Shown: positions 7,826-16,604 of the stretch, piece by piece | How positions within the stretch are numbered: position 1 is the stretch's first letter | Layout: every line of letters starts with the position of its first letter | Virus record (IMG/VR): IMGVR_UViG_3300046655_001018 | Span: 1-38,913 of that record | Direction: 5' to 3' (one strand) | Length of the DNA stretch: 38,913 nucleotides | DNA from: a virus | Notes under the pieces: generated by a model | What the model was told of the DNA's origin: nothing | Database searches by the model: none | What the model saw: the letters and a program-made list of their open reading frames with translations, nothing else | Translations under genes and position numbers: made by a program

Positions 7826-8092
7826 ATGAAAACAGAATTAATTGAAGGTAAAGTGTTAATTGCTAATAGAAAGCCACCTGGGGACAGGTGGCAATTAGCA
7901 GATGAACCAGAAGGGAGAATTTATAAAAGTATAACTGACACCTTAGAAGCGTATATGCATAAAACAGGATTTAAAGGTCATTATAGATTAGAACCTTTAA
8001 ATAGTAAATTGTATATTATAGAACAACAAGAAATAGAAATCAAACCAGAACCAATTAAAACATATAATATATATGGGGAGTTCGGAGAATAG
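7826..8092 (+). CDS. Hypothetical protein upstream of clamp loader
   Basis: The 88-residue product has no family that I recognise. It overlaps the clamp-loader gene by 20 nt. Its codons 16-23 (KPPGDRWQ) form a strong GC-rich hairpin described separately, so part of this sequence may be constrained by RNA structure. Confidence 0.7.
   Translation: MKTELIEGKVLIANRKPPGDRWQLADEPEGRIYKSITDTLEAYMHKTGFKGHYRLEPLNSKLYIIEQQEIEIKPEPIKTYNIYGEFGE
7873..7892 (+). other. Perfect 8-bp RNA hairpin with GGGA (GNRA) tetraloop inside a coding region
   Basis: GCCACCTG at 7873-7880 pairs fully with CAGGTGGC at 7885-7892 around a GGGA loop, which fits the GNRA class of stable tetraloops. It is much more GC-rich than its surroundings and has no U-tract after it, so it is not a terminator. 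It lies about 45 nt inside the gene upstream of the clamp loader. A translational operator or mRNA processing signal is possible but unproven. Confidence 0.55.
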
Positions 8093-9017
8093 CCTATTAG
8101 TAGAAAAATATAGACCATCCAAGTTAGAAAACTATGTTGGGAATGAAAATATTAAAAAATCAATATCTAAGTATTTAGAACAGAATGATATTTTAAATTT
8201 AATATTTTATGGACCCGCTGGTACAGGAAAAACTACTTTGGCAAAACTTTGTGTTCAAAATCTTGATTGCGATCATCTTTATATCAATGCCTCTGATGAA
8301 CGAGGGATTGAAACGATTCGTGATAAAGTACAAAGCTTTGCAAGCGTTGCTTCTTTTAAACCACTTAAAGTGGTTATTTTGGATGAAGCTGATTTTCTTA
8401 CTATACAGGCGCAAGCTTCGCTCCGTAATATTATTGAAACTTTCTCACGTACGACAAGGTTTATCATGACCTGTAATTTTGTAGAGCGTATTATTGATCC
8501 TCTACAATCTAGATGTCAAGTACTTAAAATTGTGCCTCCAACTAAAAAGGATGTTGCTAAACATTTACATTGGATTTGTAATCAAGAATCAATTTCACAT
8601 GATATAAATGATTTAGTACCACTGGTTAACCAATATTATCCTGATTTACGTAAGTGTATTAATACTATACAATTATCAACTGTAGATGGTGGGGCAAATG
8701 ATTTATATCTTAGTTTAGACCAATCAATATTAGTATCATCTAATTATATAGATAAAGTAATTAATGCTTTATCAGAGGGATCTAAACATAATAAAATAGA
8801 TTGTTATAATGATATACGTCAAATTATAGCTGATGCTAATGTAGATGATTTTGATGAATTATTTAGAGCACTATATGAAAGGTCATCTGAATATTTGCAA
8901 GATAAAGAAGGTACAGCAGCTATTTTAATAAATGAACATCAATATAAAGCAAATTTCCGTATCGACAAGGAAATAAACATAATGTCGTTAATTCAAAACT
9001 TAATAAATAATAAATAA
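8073..9017 (+). CDS. 44: Clamp loader AAA+ ATPase subunit (gp44/RFC small subunit-like)
   Basis: The 314-residue protein starts with the clamp-loader signature LVEKYRP at 9-15. Walker A is GPAGTGKT at 47-54, Walker B VVILDEAD at 100-107, sensor 1 TCN at 133-135, and the SRC motif carrying the arginine finger is at 146-148. It would form the ATPase part of the pentameric complex that opens and loads the sliding clamp. T4 gp44 is 319 residues, so this is full length. It starts inside the previous gene, and the small subunit gene follows after one small unknown gene. Confidence 0.96.
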   Translation: MGSSENSLLVEKYRPSKLENYVGNENIKKSISKYLEQNDILNLIFYGPAGTGKTTLAKLCVQNLDCDHLYINASDERGIETIRDKVQSFASVASFKPLKVVILDEADFLTIQAQASLRNIIETFSRTTRFIMTCNFVERIIDPLQSRCQVLKIVPPTKKDVAKHLHWICNQESISHDINDLVPLVNQYYPDLRKCINTIQLSTVDGGANDLYLSLDQSILVSSNYIDKVINALSEGSKHNKIDCYNDIRQIIADANVDDFDELFRALYERSSEYLQDKEGTAAILINEHQYKANFRIDKEINIMSLIQNLINNK

Positions 9018-9019
9018 TT

Positions 9020-9259
9020 ATGCAACAGCAACAACAACCTCCAATTGATTTAAAAAATACTACTGAAGTTAAAAACTTTAATGGTGGGTCAATTTTTCAA
9101 CAAGGAGTAATTTTACGCAAAGTATCTAAATTTGTAGCAGGAACAGATGAAGATGCACTTATGCCCATCCCTGTATTTTACGACCCAGAAACCAATAAAA
9201 TTTTAACTGATTCAGTTCCTAAGGATTTAAGGGAAGAAATGAAAGATGAGCTTTGTTAA
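9020..9259 (+). CDS. Hypothetical protein between the clamp-loader subunits
   Basis: The 79-residue product begins with a poly-Gln stretch (MQQQQQPP). The rest is polar with a FYDPETNKILTDSVP segment. I do not recognise it. Its place between the two loader genes, 2 nt after one and directly abutting the next, suggests co-expression with the loader. Confidence 0.7.
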   Translation: MQQQQQPPIDLKNTTEVKNFNGGSIFQQGVILRKVSKFVAGTDEDALMPIPVFYDPETNKILTDSVPKDLREEMKDELC

Positions 9260-9673
9260 ATGAAAAACATCTTTGATTGGTTAAAAGCAATTAACACAAC
9301 CAAACCTCCAGTTGAATCTTTTACAGATAAAGACTGGGAGGTTTGGAATAGTTATATGGTACATAGATTTTTATCTATGAACCCTGATTATTTAGAGATT
9401 GTAAACTATGTCCAAGATTTTCCCCCCCAAGAAAAAAGAATGATCTATAATATATATAGAGAATTCATCCCCAAAAACAATAAGTGGAATAAATATGTTA
9501 AATCTAAGATAAAACAACCTAATAAAGATTTAATAAACCATATTAAAGACTATTTTAAATGTTCTTCTAAGGAAGCAAAAGAATATATAAATATATTGGC
9601 TACCCCAGAAATAAATCGTATATTAACGGATAGAGGGTTAGATAAAAAAGAAATAAAACCATTATTAAAATGA
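9260..9673 (+). CDS. 62: Clamp loader small subunit (gp62-like)
   Basis: The 137-residue protein has the pattern of phage gp62-like loader subunits: an N-terminal DWLKAIN segment, YMVHRFLSMNPDYLEIVNYVQ at about 31-52, then PKNNKWNKYVKSK and a C-terminal YFKCSSKEAKEYINIL helix. T4 gp62 is longer (187), but shorter forms occur in other T4-like phages. It would act as the non-ATPase subunit that completes the loader with the gp44-like protein. Recognition is by pattern and position, as this family varies greatly in sequence. Confidence 0.75.
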   Translation: MKNIFDWLKAINTTKPPVESFTDKDWEVWNSYMVHRFLSMNPDYLEIVNYVQDFPPQEKRMIYNIYREFIPKNNKWNKYVKSKIKQPNKDLINHIKDYFKCSSKEAKEYINILATPEINRILTDRGLDKKEIKPLLK

Positions 9674-9900
9674 CAAAAGAATTATACACTATGTTAAAAA
9701 CATCTGCTGAAGCAGATAAAGCTAAAGCATTATTATCACTTGAATTACTAGGTAATAAAGCAGTTGGTATTGGAGACCATTCAACAGAAGACTTTTACAA
9801 AAATGCTGAAGAAGCACTCATAAATCTAGTTGATGCTGATGATAGACTTGCAGTATTAAACATATATTTTTCAGACAGTAAAGAACAAATCAATGGGTGA
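9670..9900 (+). CDS. Hypothetical protein
   Basis: This 76-residue protein starts at an ATGA overlap with the gp62-like gene and overlaps the next gene by 8 nt. It is helical and acidic, with a DHSTEDFYKNAEEALINLVDA stretch. No family recognised. Confidence 0.72.
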   Translation: MTKELYTMLKTSAEADKAKALLSLELLGNKAVGIGDHSTEDFYKNAEEALINLVDADDRLAVLNIYFSDSKEQING

Positions 9901-10327
9901 TACTATAACAAAGTTTTATGAAATGGAAGAAGATGCTAAAAGGAGAAATATGAGCGATAGAGAAATTATGGATGCCAAACACCCAGATAAAGCAGCAGTA
10001 AGAGTATTCGAAAAAGAATACCCTGAATTATCTAAGGAATTTAAAAAAATCCAAAAAGAAATGTATGAAATGTTTGCCCGTAAGCATATGGACTACGGTT
10101 TAAATAACATTGCTTTAGGTGGAGATATCGTTAATAATAGCGATGATAAACAATTTTCATTAACTGGGTTGTGTATTAGGTTAACGGATAAAATATCACG
10201 TTTAAAAAATCTATTAATAAATGGTAGATCATTTGTTGAAGGCGAAGGTATGCAAGATACATTTATAGATATAGCCAATTATGGAATAATCGGCCTTTTG
10301 GTAGGTCGAGATAAATGGAAAAAATAG
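9893..10327 (+). CDS. DUF1599-like protein
   Basis: In this 144-residue protein, the region from about 60 to 140 has the DUF1599 pattern: FARKHMDYGLNNIALGGD, then LTGLCIRLTDKISRLKNLL, then DTFIDIANYGIIGLLV. The conserved K-x2-DYG, R-x2-DKISRLKNL and D-x3-D-x-ANY set resembles a helical MazG-like metal-binding arrangement. It may act on nucleotides, but no reaction can be assigned. It belongs to the replication operon. Confidence 0.7.
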   Translation: MGDTITKFYEMEEDAKRRNMSDREIMDAKHPDKAAVRVFEKEYPELSKEFKKIQKEMYEMFARKHMDYGLNNIALGGDIVNNSDDKQFSLTGLCIRLTDKISRLKNLLINGRSFVEGEGMQDTFIDIANYGIIGLLVGRDKWKK

Positions 10328-10328
10328 T

Positions 10329-11300
10329 TTGGCTAAAAAAATCCCAAAGATTATAAAGGAGATTAGAAATAATCCTCCACCACCCGTTAATTATGCATAT
10401 CAAAAGAATATATCATATTCTCAGATGTCTATATTCAGAGGGTGCCCCCATAGGTGGAAATTACAGTATAAGGATAAAATTAAACGTTTTACTTCTTCAA
10501 TTCATACTGTATTTGGGACGGCCATTCATGAAGTTATGCAACATTATTTAGATGTGGCATATGACAAATCCTTTGCTGTAGCAGATAGGGAAATTGATAT
10601 GGAAGAATTTTTCCAAGAAAAATTTATAGGTGAATATCGAAATCAATACAAGAAAAATAAAGATCAACATTTTTCCTCAGCTGAAGAAATGAGGGAATTT
10701 TTTGATGATGGAATGGGTATTTTAAATTGGTTTAAGAAAAAAAGATCCAGGTACTTTTCTAAACGTGGTTGGCACTTAGTTGGTTGCGAAATACCATTAG
10801 TAATTGCACCAAATAAAATGTATAACAACATATTATACGCGGGTTTTTTAGATGTTGTTATGTACCATGAGGAAACAGAGACATTTAAAATAATCGATAT
10901 TAAAACAAGCACCCGTGGGTGGAGGGATCAGGATAAAAAAAATGAGGATAAACAATATCAATTACTTTTATACAAACAATATTTCTCAGAACAGTATGGG
11001 ATACCTTTAGATAAAATTGAAATTGAATTTTTTATTGTTAAAAGAAAAGTAATGGATTGGGATGATGAAAAAATAATGTCACCCCATCAAGCATATAGAG
11101 TACAGCAATTTAGCCCACCAAGTGGTAAAATTAAATTAGGACGAGCTAAAAAAGCTATAAATAATTTTATAAATGAATGTTTTAATTCTAATGGAGATAT
11201 AAAAGATATAGAATATCCCAAATCCCCAAGTAAATGGAATTGTAACTTTTGTCCCTATAAAGAAGATAAAGAAAATTGTGGAGAAGGTATAATCTACTAA
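10329..11300 (+). CDS. PD-(D/E)XK nuclease with likely 4Fe-4S cluster (RecB/Cas4-like)
   Basis: The start is TTG at 10329, just after the previous stop; no ATG lies near, and the following MAKKIPKIIKE reads as a natural N-terminus. The nuclease core shows GTAIHE with H67, E154, D175 in AGFLD, D190-x-K192 in IIDIKTS and Q211 in QYQLLLY. C39 and the C-terminal C305-x2-C308 with C317 are arranged as in the iron-sulfur clusters of AddB and Cas4 nucleases. It probably degrades or processes DNA ends during recombination-linked replication. It is the last gene of the replication operon. Confidence 0.9.
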   Translation: MAKKIPKIIKEIRNNPPPPVNYAYQKNISYSQMSIFRGCPHRWKLQYKDKIKRFTSSIHTVFGTAIHEVMQHYLDVAYDKSFAVADREIDMEEFFQEKFIGEYRNQYKKNKDQHFSSAEEMREFFDDGMGILNWFKKKRSRYFSKRGWHLVGCEIPLVIAPNKMYNNILYAGFLDVVMYHEETETFKIIDIKTSTRGWRDQDKKNEDKQYQLLLYKQYFSEQYGIPLDKIEIEFFIVKRKVMDWDDEKIMSPHQAYRVQQFSPPSGKIKLGRAKKAINNFINECFNSNGDIKDIEYPKSPSKWNCNFCPYKEDKENCGEGIIY

Positions 11301-11302
11301 TT

Positions 11303-11314
11303 TTCGTATATATG
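11303..11314 (+). promoter_or_regulatory. Possible promoter before the RHH regulator and glycan block
   Basis: TTCGTATATATG carries the shared core, with TATATATG at 11307-11314 as an imperfect -7 box. No TTTG stands at the expected distance upstream. A promoter here would make sense because a new functional block begins. Confidence 0.35.
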
Positions 11315-11345
11315 TATACCTAAATAATGTTATAAAATAAAGATT

Positions 11346-11534
11346 ATGAGCGCAAAAAAAGATATGACACTAACGAGTGTTAAAGTCAAAAGCGATTTAT
11401 TCGAGAATTTTAAAATTGAATGTGTAAAACGTAAATTTTCCTTTCAAAAACTTGCCGATCGAGCTATTTATTTGTATCTTACAGATGAAGAATTCCGTAA
11501 GGCAATTAATAATCAAACTAATCTCGAACTATAA
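11346..11534 (+). CDS. Ribbon-helix-helix (Arc/MetJ-like) DNA-binding protein
   Basis: In this 62-residue protein a short strand (LTSVKVKSDLF, 9-19) is followed by two helices (ENFKIECVKRK and SFQKLADRAIYLYL). This is the order and size of a ribbon-helix-helix repressor. It opens the glycan block and could regulate it or its own promoter; the target is unknown. Confidence 0.72.
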   Translation: MSAKKDMTLTSVKVKSDLFENFKIECVKRKFSFQKLADRAIYLYLTDEEFRKAINNQTNLEL

Positions 11535-11546
11535 ATCGTAAACCAA

Positions 11547-12986
11547 ATGAATAAAAGTTTTGAACACCTTCCTAAAGATAAAAGGAAGAAAATATTATTA
11601 ATATGTGATGATATTAGAGTACATTCTGGAGTAGCTACGGTTGCCAGAGAAATTGTGATTCATACATGCCACCATTTTAATTGGGTTCAAATAGCAGGAG
11701 CAATTAAACACCCAGATAAAGGAAAAGTTTTTGACCTTAATGAAAGTGTAACAAAAGAAACTGGAGTTAAAGATCCTTCAGTTGTATTATACCCAGTTGA
11801 TGGTTATGGAAATGCTGATCTACTTAGAGGAGTATTAAAAAATGAAAATCCCGATGCCATAATGTTAATTACTGATCCTAGATATTTCGGTTGGTTATTT
11901 AATATGGAACATGAAATTAGAAAAAACATTCCCATTACCTATTTAAACATTTGGGATGATTACCCAGCTCCAATGTATAATAAACCATACTATGAAGCCT
12001 GTGATTTATTAATGGGTATTTCAAAGCAAACAGTTAACATTAATAAATTAGTATTAGGGAAAGATAAAGGTAATAGATTATTTAAATACATCCCTCATGG
12101 GTTGAATCCTGAAGTATATAAACCCATAGATAAAAATGATAAAGAATTTATTAAATTTAAAACAAACTTCTTTAAAAAAGACATTCCAGAATTTGTAGTA
12201 TTCTTTAACTCTAGAAATATTAGACGTAAACAAATCCCTGACACAATGTTAGCTTTTAGAGCCTTTTTAGATTCACTACCTAAAGAAAAAGCTGATAAAT
12301 GTAAAATGGTATTACACACTGAAGCAGTAACTGATCACGGAACGGATTTGTATAAAGTAAAAGAATATTTCTTTGATGAAAGTTATCCAAACTCCATAGT
12401 ATTTTCTCATAAAAAATTATCACAAAAAGAATTAAATTTTTTATATAATATTGCTGATGTTCAAATGTTATTAACTTCAAACGAAGGATGGGGATTAACT
12501 ATTACTGAAGCTATATTAGCTGGCACTCCTATCATAGCTAATACTACAGGTGGTATGCAGGATCAAATGAGATTTGAAGATAAAGATGGTAACTGGTTTG
12601 TACCTAGCCCTGATGTTCCTTCTAACCATAGAGGTACTTATAAAAAACATGGTGAATGGGCTTTCCCAGTTTACCCAACTTCAAGATCAATACAAGGTTC
12701 ACCTCCAACACCTTATATATTTGATGATAGATGTAGGTGGGAAGATGCTACTGAAAGGTTAATTGAAGTTTACAATTTATCTCCTCAGGAAAGATCAAAA
12801 AGGGGCTTAAAAGGTAGAGAATGGGCTATTTCAAATGAAGCTGGTTTTACTGCATCCCACCAAGCAGAAAGAGTAATGGAAGCTTTTACTAAATTATTTG
12901 AAGTATGGAAACCTAGAGAAAAATACCAAGTAATAAATGCAACTGAATATAAAGGAAAATTTTTAACTCATAAAATATATTATTAA
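11547..12986 (+). CDS. Glycosyltransferase, GT-B fold (GT4-like)
   Basis: The 479-residue protein has the two-domain GT-B pattern. The N-terminal domain starts KILLICDDIRVHSGVATVAREI, where glycine-rich loops bind the acceptor. The C-terminal domain carries the EX7E motif, E313 to E321 (NEGWGLTITEAILAGTP), which contacts the nucleotide-sugar donor in GT4 enzymes. Donor and acceptor cannot be told. It ends in a TAATG junction with a second glycosyltransferase, so the two may act in sequence on the same glycan. Confidence 0.9.
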   Translation: MNKSFEHLPKDKRKKILLICDDIRVHSGVATVAREIVIHTCHHFNWVQIAGAIKHPDKGKVFDLNESVTKETGVKDPSVVLYPVDGYGNADLLRGVLKNENPDAIMLITDPRYFGWLFNMEHEIRKNIPITYLNIWDDYPAPMYNKPYYEACDLLMGISKQTVNINKLVLGKDKGNRLFKYIPHGLNPEVYKPIDKNDKEFIKFKTNFFKKDIPEFVVFFNSRNIRRKQIPDTMLAFRAFLDSLPKEKADKCKMVLHTEAVTDHGTDLYKVKEYFFDESYPNSIVFSHKKLSQKELNFLYNIADVQMLLTSNEGWGLTITEAILAGTPIIANTTGGMQDQMRFEDKDGNWFVPSPDVPSNHRGTYKKHGEWAFPVYPTSRSIQGSPPTPYIFDDRCRWEDATERLIEVYNLSPQERSKRGLKGREWAISNEAGFTASHQAERVMEAFTKLFEVWKPREKYQVINATEYKGKFLTHKIYY

Positions 12987-14272
12987 TGAATAAACCTATT
13001 TTTATAATAAGTTCCCCTTTTGACACCTACTCAGGTTACGGGGCTCGTTCTCGGGATATAATAAAATCCATTATTAACACAGGTAAGTATGAAGTAAAAC
13101 TACTTCCACAAAAATGGGGTAATACTTCTTGGGATTTCTGTAAGGACCACCCTGAATGGGGGTATCTATATGATCACAAAATTACTCAAATAACAAGCCA
13201 ACCTGATATTTGGATGCAAATCACTATCCCTAATGAATTCCAATCAGTAGGAAAATATAATATAGGATGTACCGCGGGGATAGAAGCTACAGCTTGTAAA
13301 CCTGAATGGATTGAAGGGTTAAACAGAATGGATTTTAATTGGGTATCTTCTACTTTTGCAAAAGGGATGTTTGAAAGTATCAATTATGAAAAAAGAAACA
13401 AACAAACAAAAGCATTAGAAGGTATTATAAAAGTAGAAAAACCTATTGAAGTAGTATTTGAGGGGGCTAATTTAGACATTTATAAACCTATATCTAAAAG
13501 TGAAATTAAAACTATTAGTTTAGATGAAGTAAAAGAATCATTTTGTTTTTTAAATGTAGGACATTGGATCCAAGGAGACTTTGGTCATGATAGGAAAAAT
13601 TTAGCTTTATTAATAAAAGCTTTTTATGAAACTTTTAAAGGACCAAGTAAACCAAAACCTGCTTTAATTTTAAAAGCCTCTATGGGTGTAGCTTCTTATA
13701 TAAGTAGAGATAATATTCTAGATAAAATTAAACATATAAGGGAATCAGTAAACTCTTCGTCACTACCAAATATTTATTTACTTAATGGTGAGTTTAATGA
13801 TAAAGAAATAAATGAATTGTACAACAATCCTAAAGTTAAAGCTATGGTAAGTTTAACTAAAGGAGAAGGATATGGTAGACCCTTATTAGAATTTAGCCTT
13901 ACAGGTAAACCTATTATAGCATCTGGGTGGTCCGGACATTTAGATTTTCTCAAACCTAATTTTAGCACTTTACTCCCAGGTACATTAGAAAATGTGCATC
14001 CTAGTGCTGCTAACAATTGGTTAATAAAAGATGCTCAATGGTTTAAACCAGATGAGGGGGCTATTGGAAGAAATTTAAAAGATTGTTATAAAAAATATAA
14101 ACAGTTTTCACTTAAATCAAAACAACAAAAACAATTTAGTAAATCAAATTTTAACTATAATAAGATGGAAGAATTAATAGACAAACTATTAGAATCTTCA
14201 ATACCTAAATTCCCCCAACAAGTAGAATTTAAATTACCTGAATTGCAATTGCCTAAATTAAAAGCTTTATAA
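12986..14272 (+). CDS. Glycosyltransferase, GT-B fold (GT4-like)
   Basis: The 428-residue protein is a GT-B enzyme with IISSPFDTYSGYGARSRDI at the N-terminus. The EX7E motif E294 to E302 lies in KGEGYGRPLLEFSLTGKPII. A C-terminal tail after about 390 is rich in K, Q, P and L and is probably flexible (QLPKLKAL end). It directly follows another GT-B gene with overlapping start and stop. Confidence 0.9.
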   Translation: MNKPIFIISSPFDTYSGYGARSRDIIKSIINTGKYEVKLLPQKWGNTSWDFCKDHPEWGYLYDHKITQITSQPDIWMQITIPNEFQSVGKYNIGCTAGIEATACKPEWIEGLNRMDFNWVSSTFAKGMFESINYEKRNKQTKALEGIIKVEKPIEVVFEGANLDIYKPISKSEIKTISLDEVKESFCFLNVGHWIQGDFGHDRKNLALLIKAFYETFKGPSKPKPALILKASMGVASYISRDNILDKIKHIRESVNSSSLPNIYLLNGEFNDKEINELYNNPKVKAMVSLTKGEGYGRPLLEFSLTGKPIIASGWSGHLDFLKPNFSTLLPGTLENVHPSAANNWLIKDAQWFKPDEGAIGRNLKDCYKKYKQFSLKSKQQKQFSKSNFNYNKMEELIDKLLESSIPKFPQQVEFKLPELQLPKLKAL

Positions 14273-14273
14273 T

Positions 14274-14711
14274 ATGAATTTTGACCAATTAAAAGAATGC
14301 ACTAGATGTGGATCTGATGCTTGTTATAACCAAGAAGTAACAAAAGATATTGCTATTGAATATTGCATAGGATGTGGTTTTCAACATAATTCAGCTATGA
14401 TTAGTGGTAGTCAATTTCTCCAAGAACAACTTGAGGTTTTACCTGAACTTTATAAAGAATTAATGGATGAGGAAGTAGAATCTGGTAAAATATGGGTTCC
14501 AACTTCAGTTAATATTAATGATAAAGGGTTAATATTTGCTCATGGTACTGGGAGAGATAATTGGCATTGGGCAGCCGTAAAAGTAGTTCCTTGTACTATA
14601 GAAGAAAAAGAGAGATTAAAAAATGATTTTAAAGCAGATATGTCTACTTTAGTAAAATATGACGAAGGAGACTTTATGGATGCTTTATCATATATTGAAG
14701 TTTTACCATGA
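14274..14711 (+). CDS. Zinc-ribbon-containing hypothetical protein
   Basis: This 145-residue protein carries C9-x2-C12 and C31-x2-C34 in an N-terminal zinc ribbon. An acidic region with KIWVPTSVNINDKGLIFAHG and WHWAAVKVVPC follows. No family recognised. It overlaps the next gene by ATGA and is embedded in the glycan block. Confidence 0.75.
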   Translation: MNFDQLKECTRCGSDACYNQEVTKDIAIEYCIGCGFQHNSAMISGSQFLQEQLEVLPELYKELMDEEVESGKIWVPTSVNINDKGLIFAHGTGRDNWHWAAVKVVPCTIEEKERLKNDFKADMSTLVKYDEGDFMDALSYIEVLP

Positions 14712-15148
14712 AGTTAGGAAATTTAACAGAAAAAATAATATCTATACTTACTTTAGGTCAAGGTAAAAGGTTAGCTATGTATATAGCTAAATTAAGAGGT
14801 AAGGAAGATTGTGGTTGTAACAGAAGAAAAGAAAAATTAAATAATATAAATTTTAAATCTATGTCAATTTCCCAAAAACCTCTTAATTTAGATTGGTCAT
14901 CTAAATGGAATAAAATTAGGGGTCAAGTATCTTGTGCTTGTGAATTTAATTATGCTATTTTACAAGTTAAAGATAAACAAAATAATTTAATACATGAAGA
15001 AAAAATTATGGCTTCCCCTTATATGAGTGGTCAAATTAAAAATAAAGATATTTCCTTACCTTCATTTCTAACCCCTCATTCTTTTAGTTTAAAATTTCAT
15101 AAAAAACACGAAAATACTTTTATTAATCCTGTAAATATAGATTTATAA
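14708..15148 (+). CDS. Hypothetical protein with CGC motif
   Basis: In this 146-residue protein the N-terminal third is helical and basic with RLAMYIAKLRGKEDCGCNRRKEKLN. I recall this DCGC-x-RKE-x-LN type segment from small proteins of phages and gut bacteria, without a known role. The C-terminal part looks like a beta-rich domain. Gene ends overlap both neighbours. Confidence 0.7.
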   Translation: MKLGNLTEKIISILTLGQGKRLAMYIAKLRGKEDCGCNRRKEKLNNINFKSMSISQKPLNLDWSSKWNKIRGQVSCACEFNYAILQVKDKQNNLIHEEKIMASPYMSGQIKNKDISLPSFLTPHSFSLKFHKKHENTFINPVNIDL

Positions 15149-15780
15149 TGAAAATAAGTTATGGAATAACTGTTTGTAATGAACATCAAGAATTACTTTA
15201 TTTAATTGAATTTCTTAACCCTATTATTGATAATGAAGATGAAATTGTAGTTGTCTATGATCAGAATAGAGTTACTGAGCAAGTAATGAAAATTCTAGAA
15301 GATCATAAGGAACAAGTTAGATATTTTCCATTTAATTTTAAACAAAATTTTTTAGAAAATAAAAACTATTTAGGAAGTGAATGTAAAGGAGATTATATTT
15401 TTCAAATAGATGCTGATGAAATTCCAAATGAATTTTTAGTTAAAAATTTAAAAACTATATTAAGCTCAAATAATGTTGATATGCTAGTAGTGCCTAGAAA
15501 AAATATAGTAAAGGGGCTAACCCAGGAACATATCAATAGATGGAGATGGAATGTAAATGAAAAAGGATGGGTTAATTGGCCTGACCAACAAAAAAGAATT
15601 TATCGTAATGATCCTTTAATAGCATGGAGAGGACATCAAATCCATGGGATGGTTACTGGGTATGAAACATATGTATCACTTCCTTTAAGTGAAGAATTTA
15701 GTATTACTCATAATAAAACTATAGAACGTCAAGAAAAACAAAATAGTAGATACCATAAAATTGAAACTAACCAATTATGA
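15148..15780 (+). CDS. Glycosyltransferase, GT-A fold (GT2-like)
   Basis: The 210-residue enzyme begins KISYGITVCNEHQELLYLIEFL, the usual GT2 start. The metal/donor DxD motif is D88-A-D90 within FQIDADEIP. The C-terminus RQEKQNSRYHKIE matches the helical end of small GT2 enzymes. It overlaps genes on both sides, so it is made with the glycan block enzymes. Confidence 0.87.
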   Translation: MKISYGITVCNEHQELLYLIEFLNPIIDNEDEIVVVYDQNRVTEQVMKILEDHKEQVRYFPFNFKQNFLENKNYLGSECKGDYIFQIDADEIPNEFLVKNLKTILSSNNVDMLVVPRKNIVKGLTQEHINRWRWNVNEKGWVNWPDQQKRIYRNDPLIAWRGHQIHGMVTGYETYVSLPLSEEFSITHNKTIERQEKQNSRYHKIETNQL

Positions 15781-16604
15781 TAAAATTTAAAGTAGGAGTT
15801 ATAGGAAATGGTTTTGTAGGAGAAAGCCAGGCATTTGCTTTTTCCCCAACAACTGATTTAAGGATTTATGATATAGACCCTAATAAAGCTACCCATACTA
15901 AAGAAGAATTAGATGAATGTGACTTTATTTTTGTATGTGTTCCAACACCTATGTACAAAAATGGGTCCCAAGACATCTCATTTATAGAGAAAGTATTCAA
16001 AGAAGCAGTTGAAGGTCCTATTTATATTATCAAGTCCACAATACTACCAGGTTCAACTAAAAATCTTCAAAATCAATATCCAAATTTATCTATTATATTT
16101 TCTCCTGAGTTTTTAACTGAACGTACTGCTAAGTTAGATATGTTAACTCAAGCTAGAATTGTACTAGGGGGCAATAGTAAATTAACTAATAAAGCAGCTA
16201 AATTATTTGAACAACGTTTTATGAATAAACATATAATCAAAACCGATTCAACCACAGCTGAATTAATTAAGTATATGAATAATACATTCTTTGCTACCAA
16301 AGTTAGTATTATAAATGAATTTAAATTATTAGCTGATAAATTAGATGCTAATTGGGAAGATGCCTTATATGGGTTTGCTTCTGACGGTAGGGTAGGAGAT
16401 AGCCATTTACATGCACCCGGACCCGATGGTAAGTTAGGATATGGGGGTACTTGTTTTCCTAAAGATGTTAATGCTTTAATAACATTAGCTAGGGAGTTAA
16501 ACACTCCTCTTAATACTATAGAAGGAGGATGGACAACAAATTTACAAGTTAGACCAGAACAAGATTGGAAAACAGATAAAGGAAGGGCAGTAAGTGATGA
16601 TTAA
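15777..16604 (+). CDS. UDP-glucose/GDP-mannose dehydrogenase family protein, short form
   Basis: The 275-residue protein has an NAD-binding N-terminus (VGVIGNGFVGESQAFAF) and VPTPMYKNGSQDI. A STILPGST segment follows, then SPEFLTERTA and LIKYMNNTFFATKVS. The catalytic Cys is C226 in GYGGTCFPKDV. Typical family members have about 400-450 residues. Here the C-terminal UDP-binding domain is almost entirely missing, though the catalytic set is kept. It may oxidise a nucleotide sugar to a uronic acid in a reduced form, or may need a partner. The next gene starts inside its last codons. Confidence 0.88.
   Translation: MIKFKVGVIGNGFVGESQAFAFSPTTDLRIYDIDPNKATHTKEELDECDFIFVCVPTPMYKNGSQDISFIEKVFKEAVEGPIYIIKSTILPGSTKNLQNQYPNLSIIFSPEFLTERTAKLDMLTQARIVLGGNSKLTNKAAKLFEQRFMNKHIIKTDSTTAELIKYMNNTFFATKVSIINEFKLLADKLDANWEDALYGFASDGRVGDSHLHAPGPDGKLGYGGTCFPKDVNALITLARELNTPLNTIEGGWTTNLQVRPEQDWKTDKGRAVSDD

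Noticed and set aside
9616-9625. CGTATATTAA promoter-like core inside the gp62-like gene
   Set aside because: It lies well within an accepted gene, has no TTTG at the right distance, and the next gene overlaps the end of this one.
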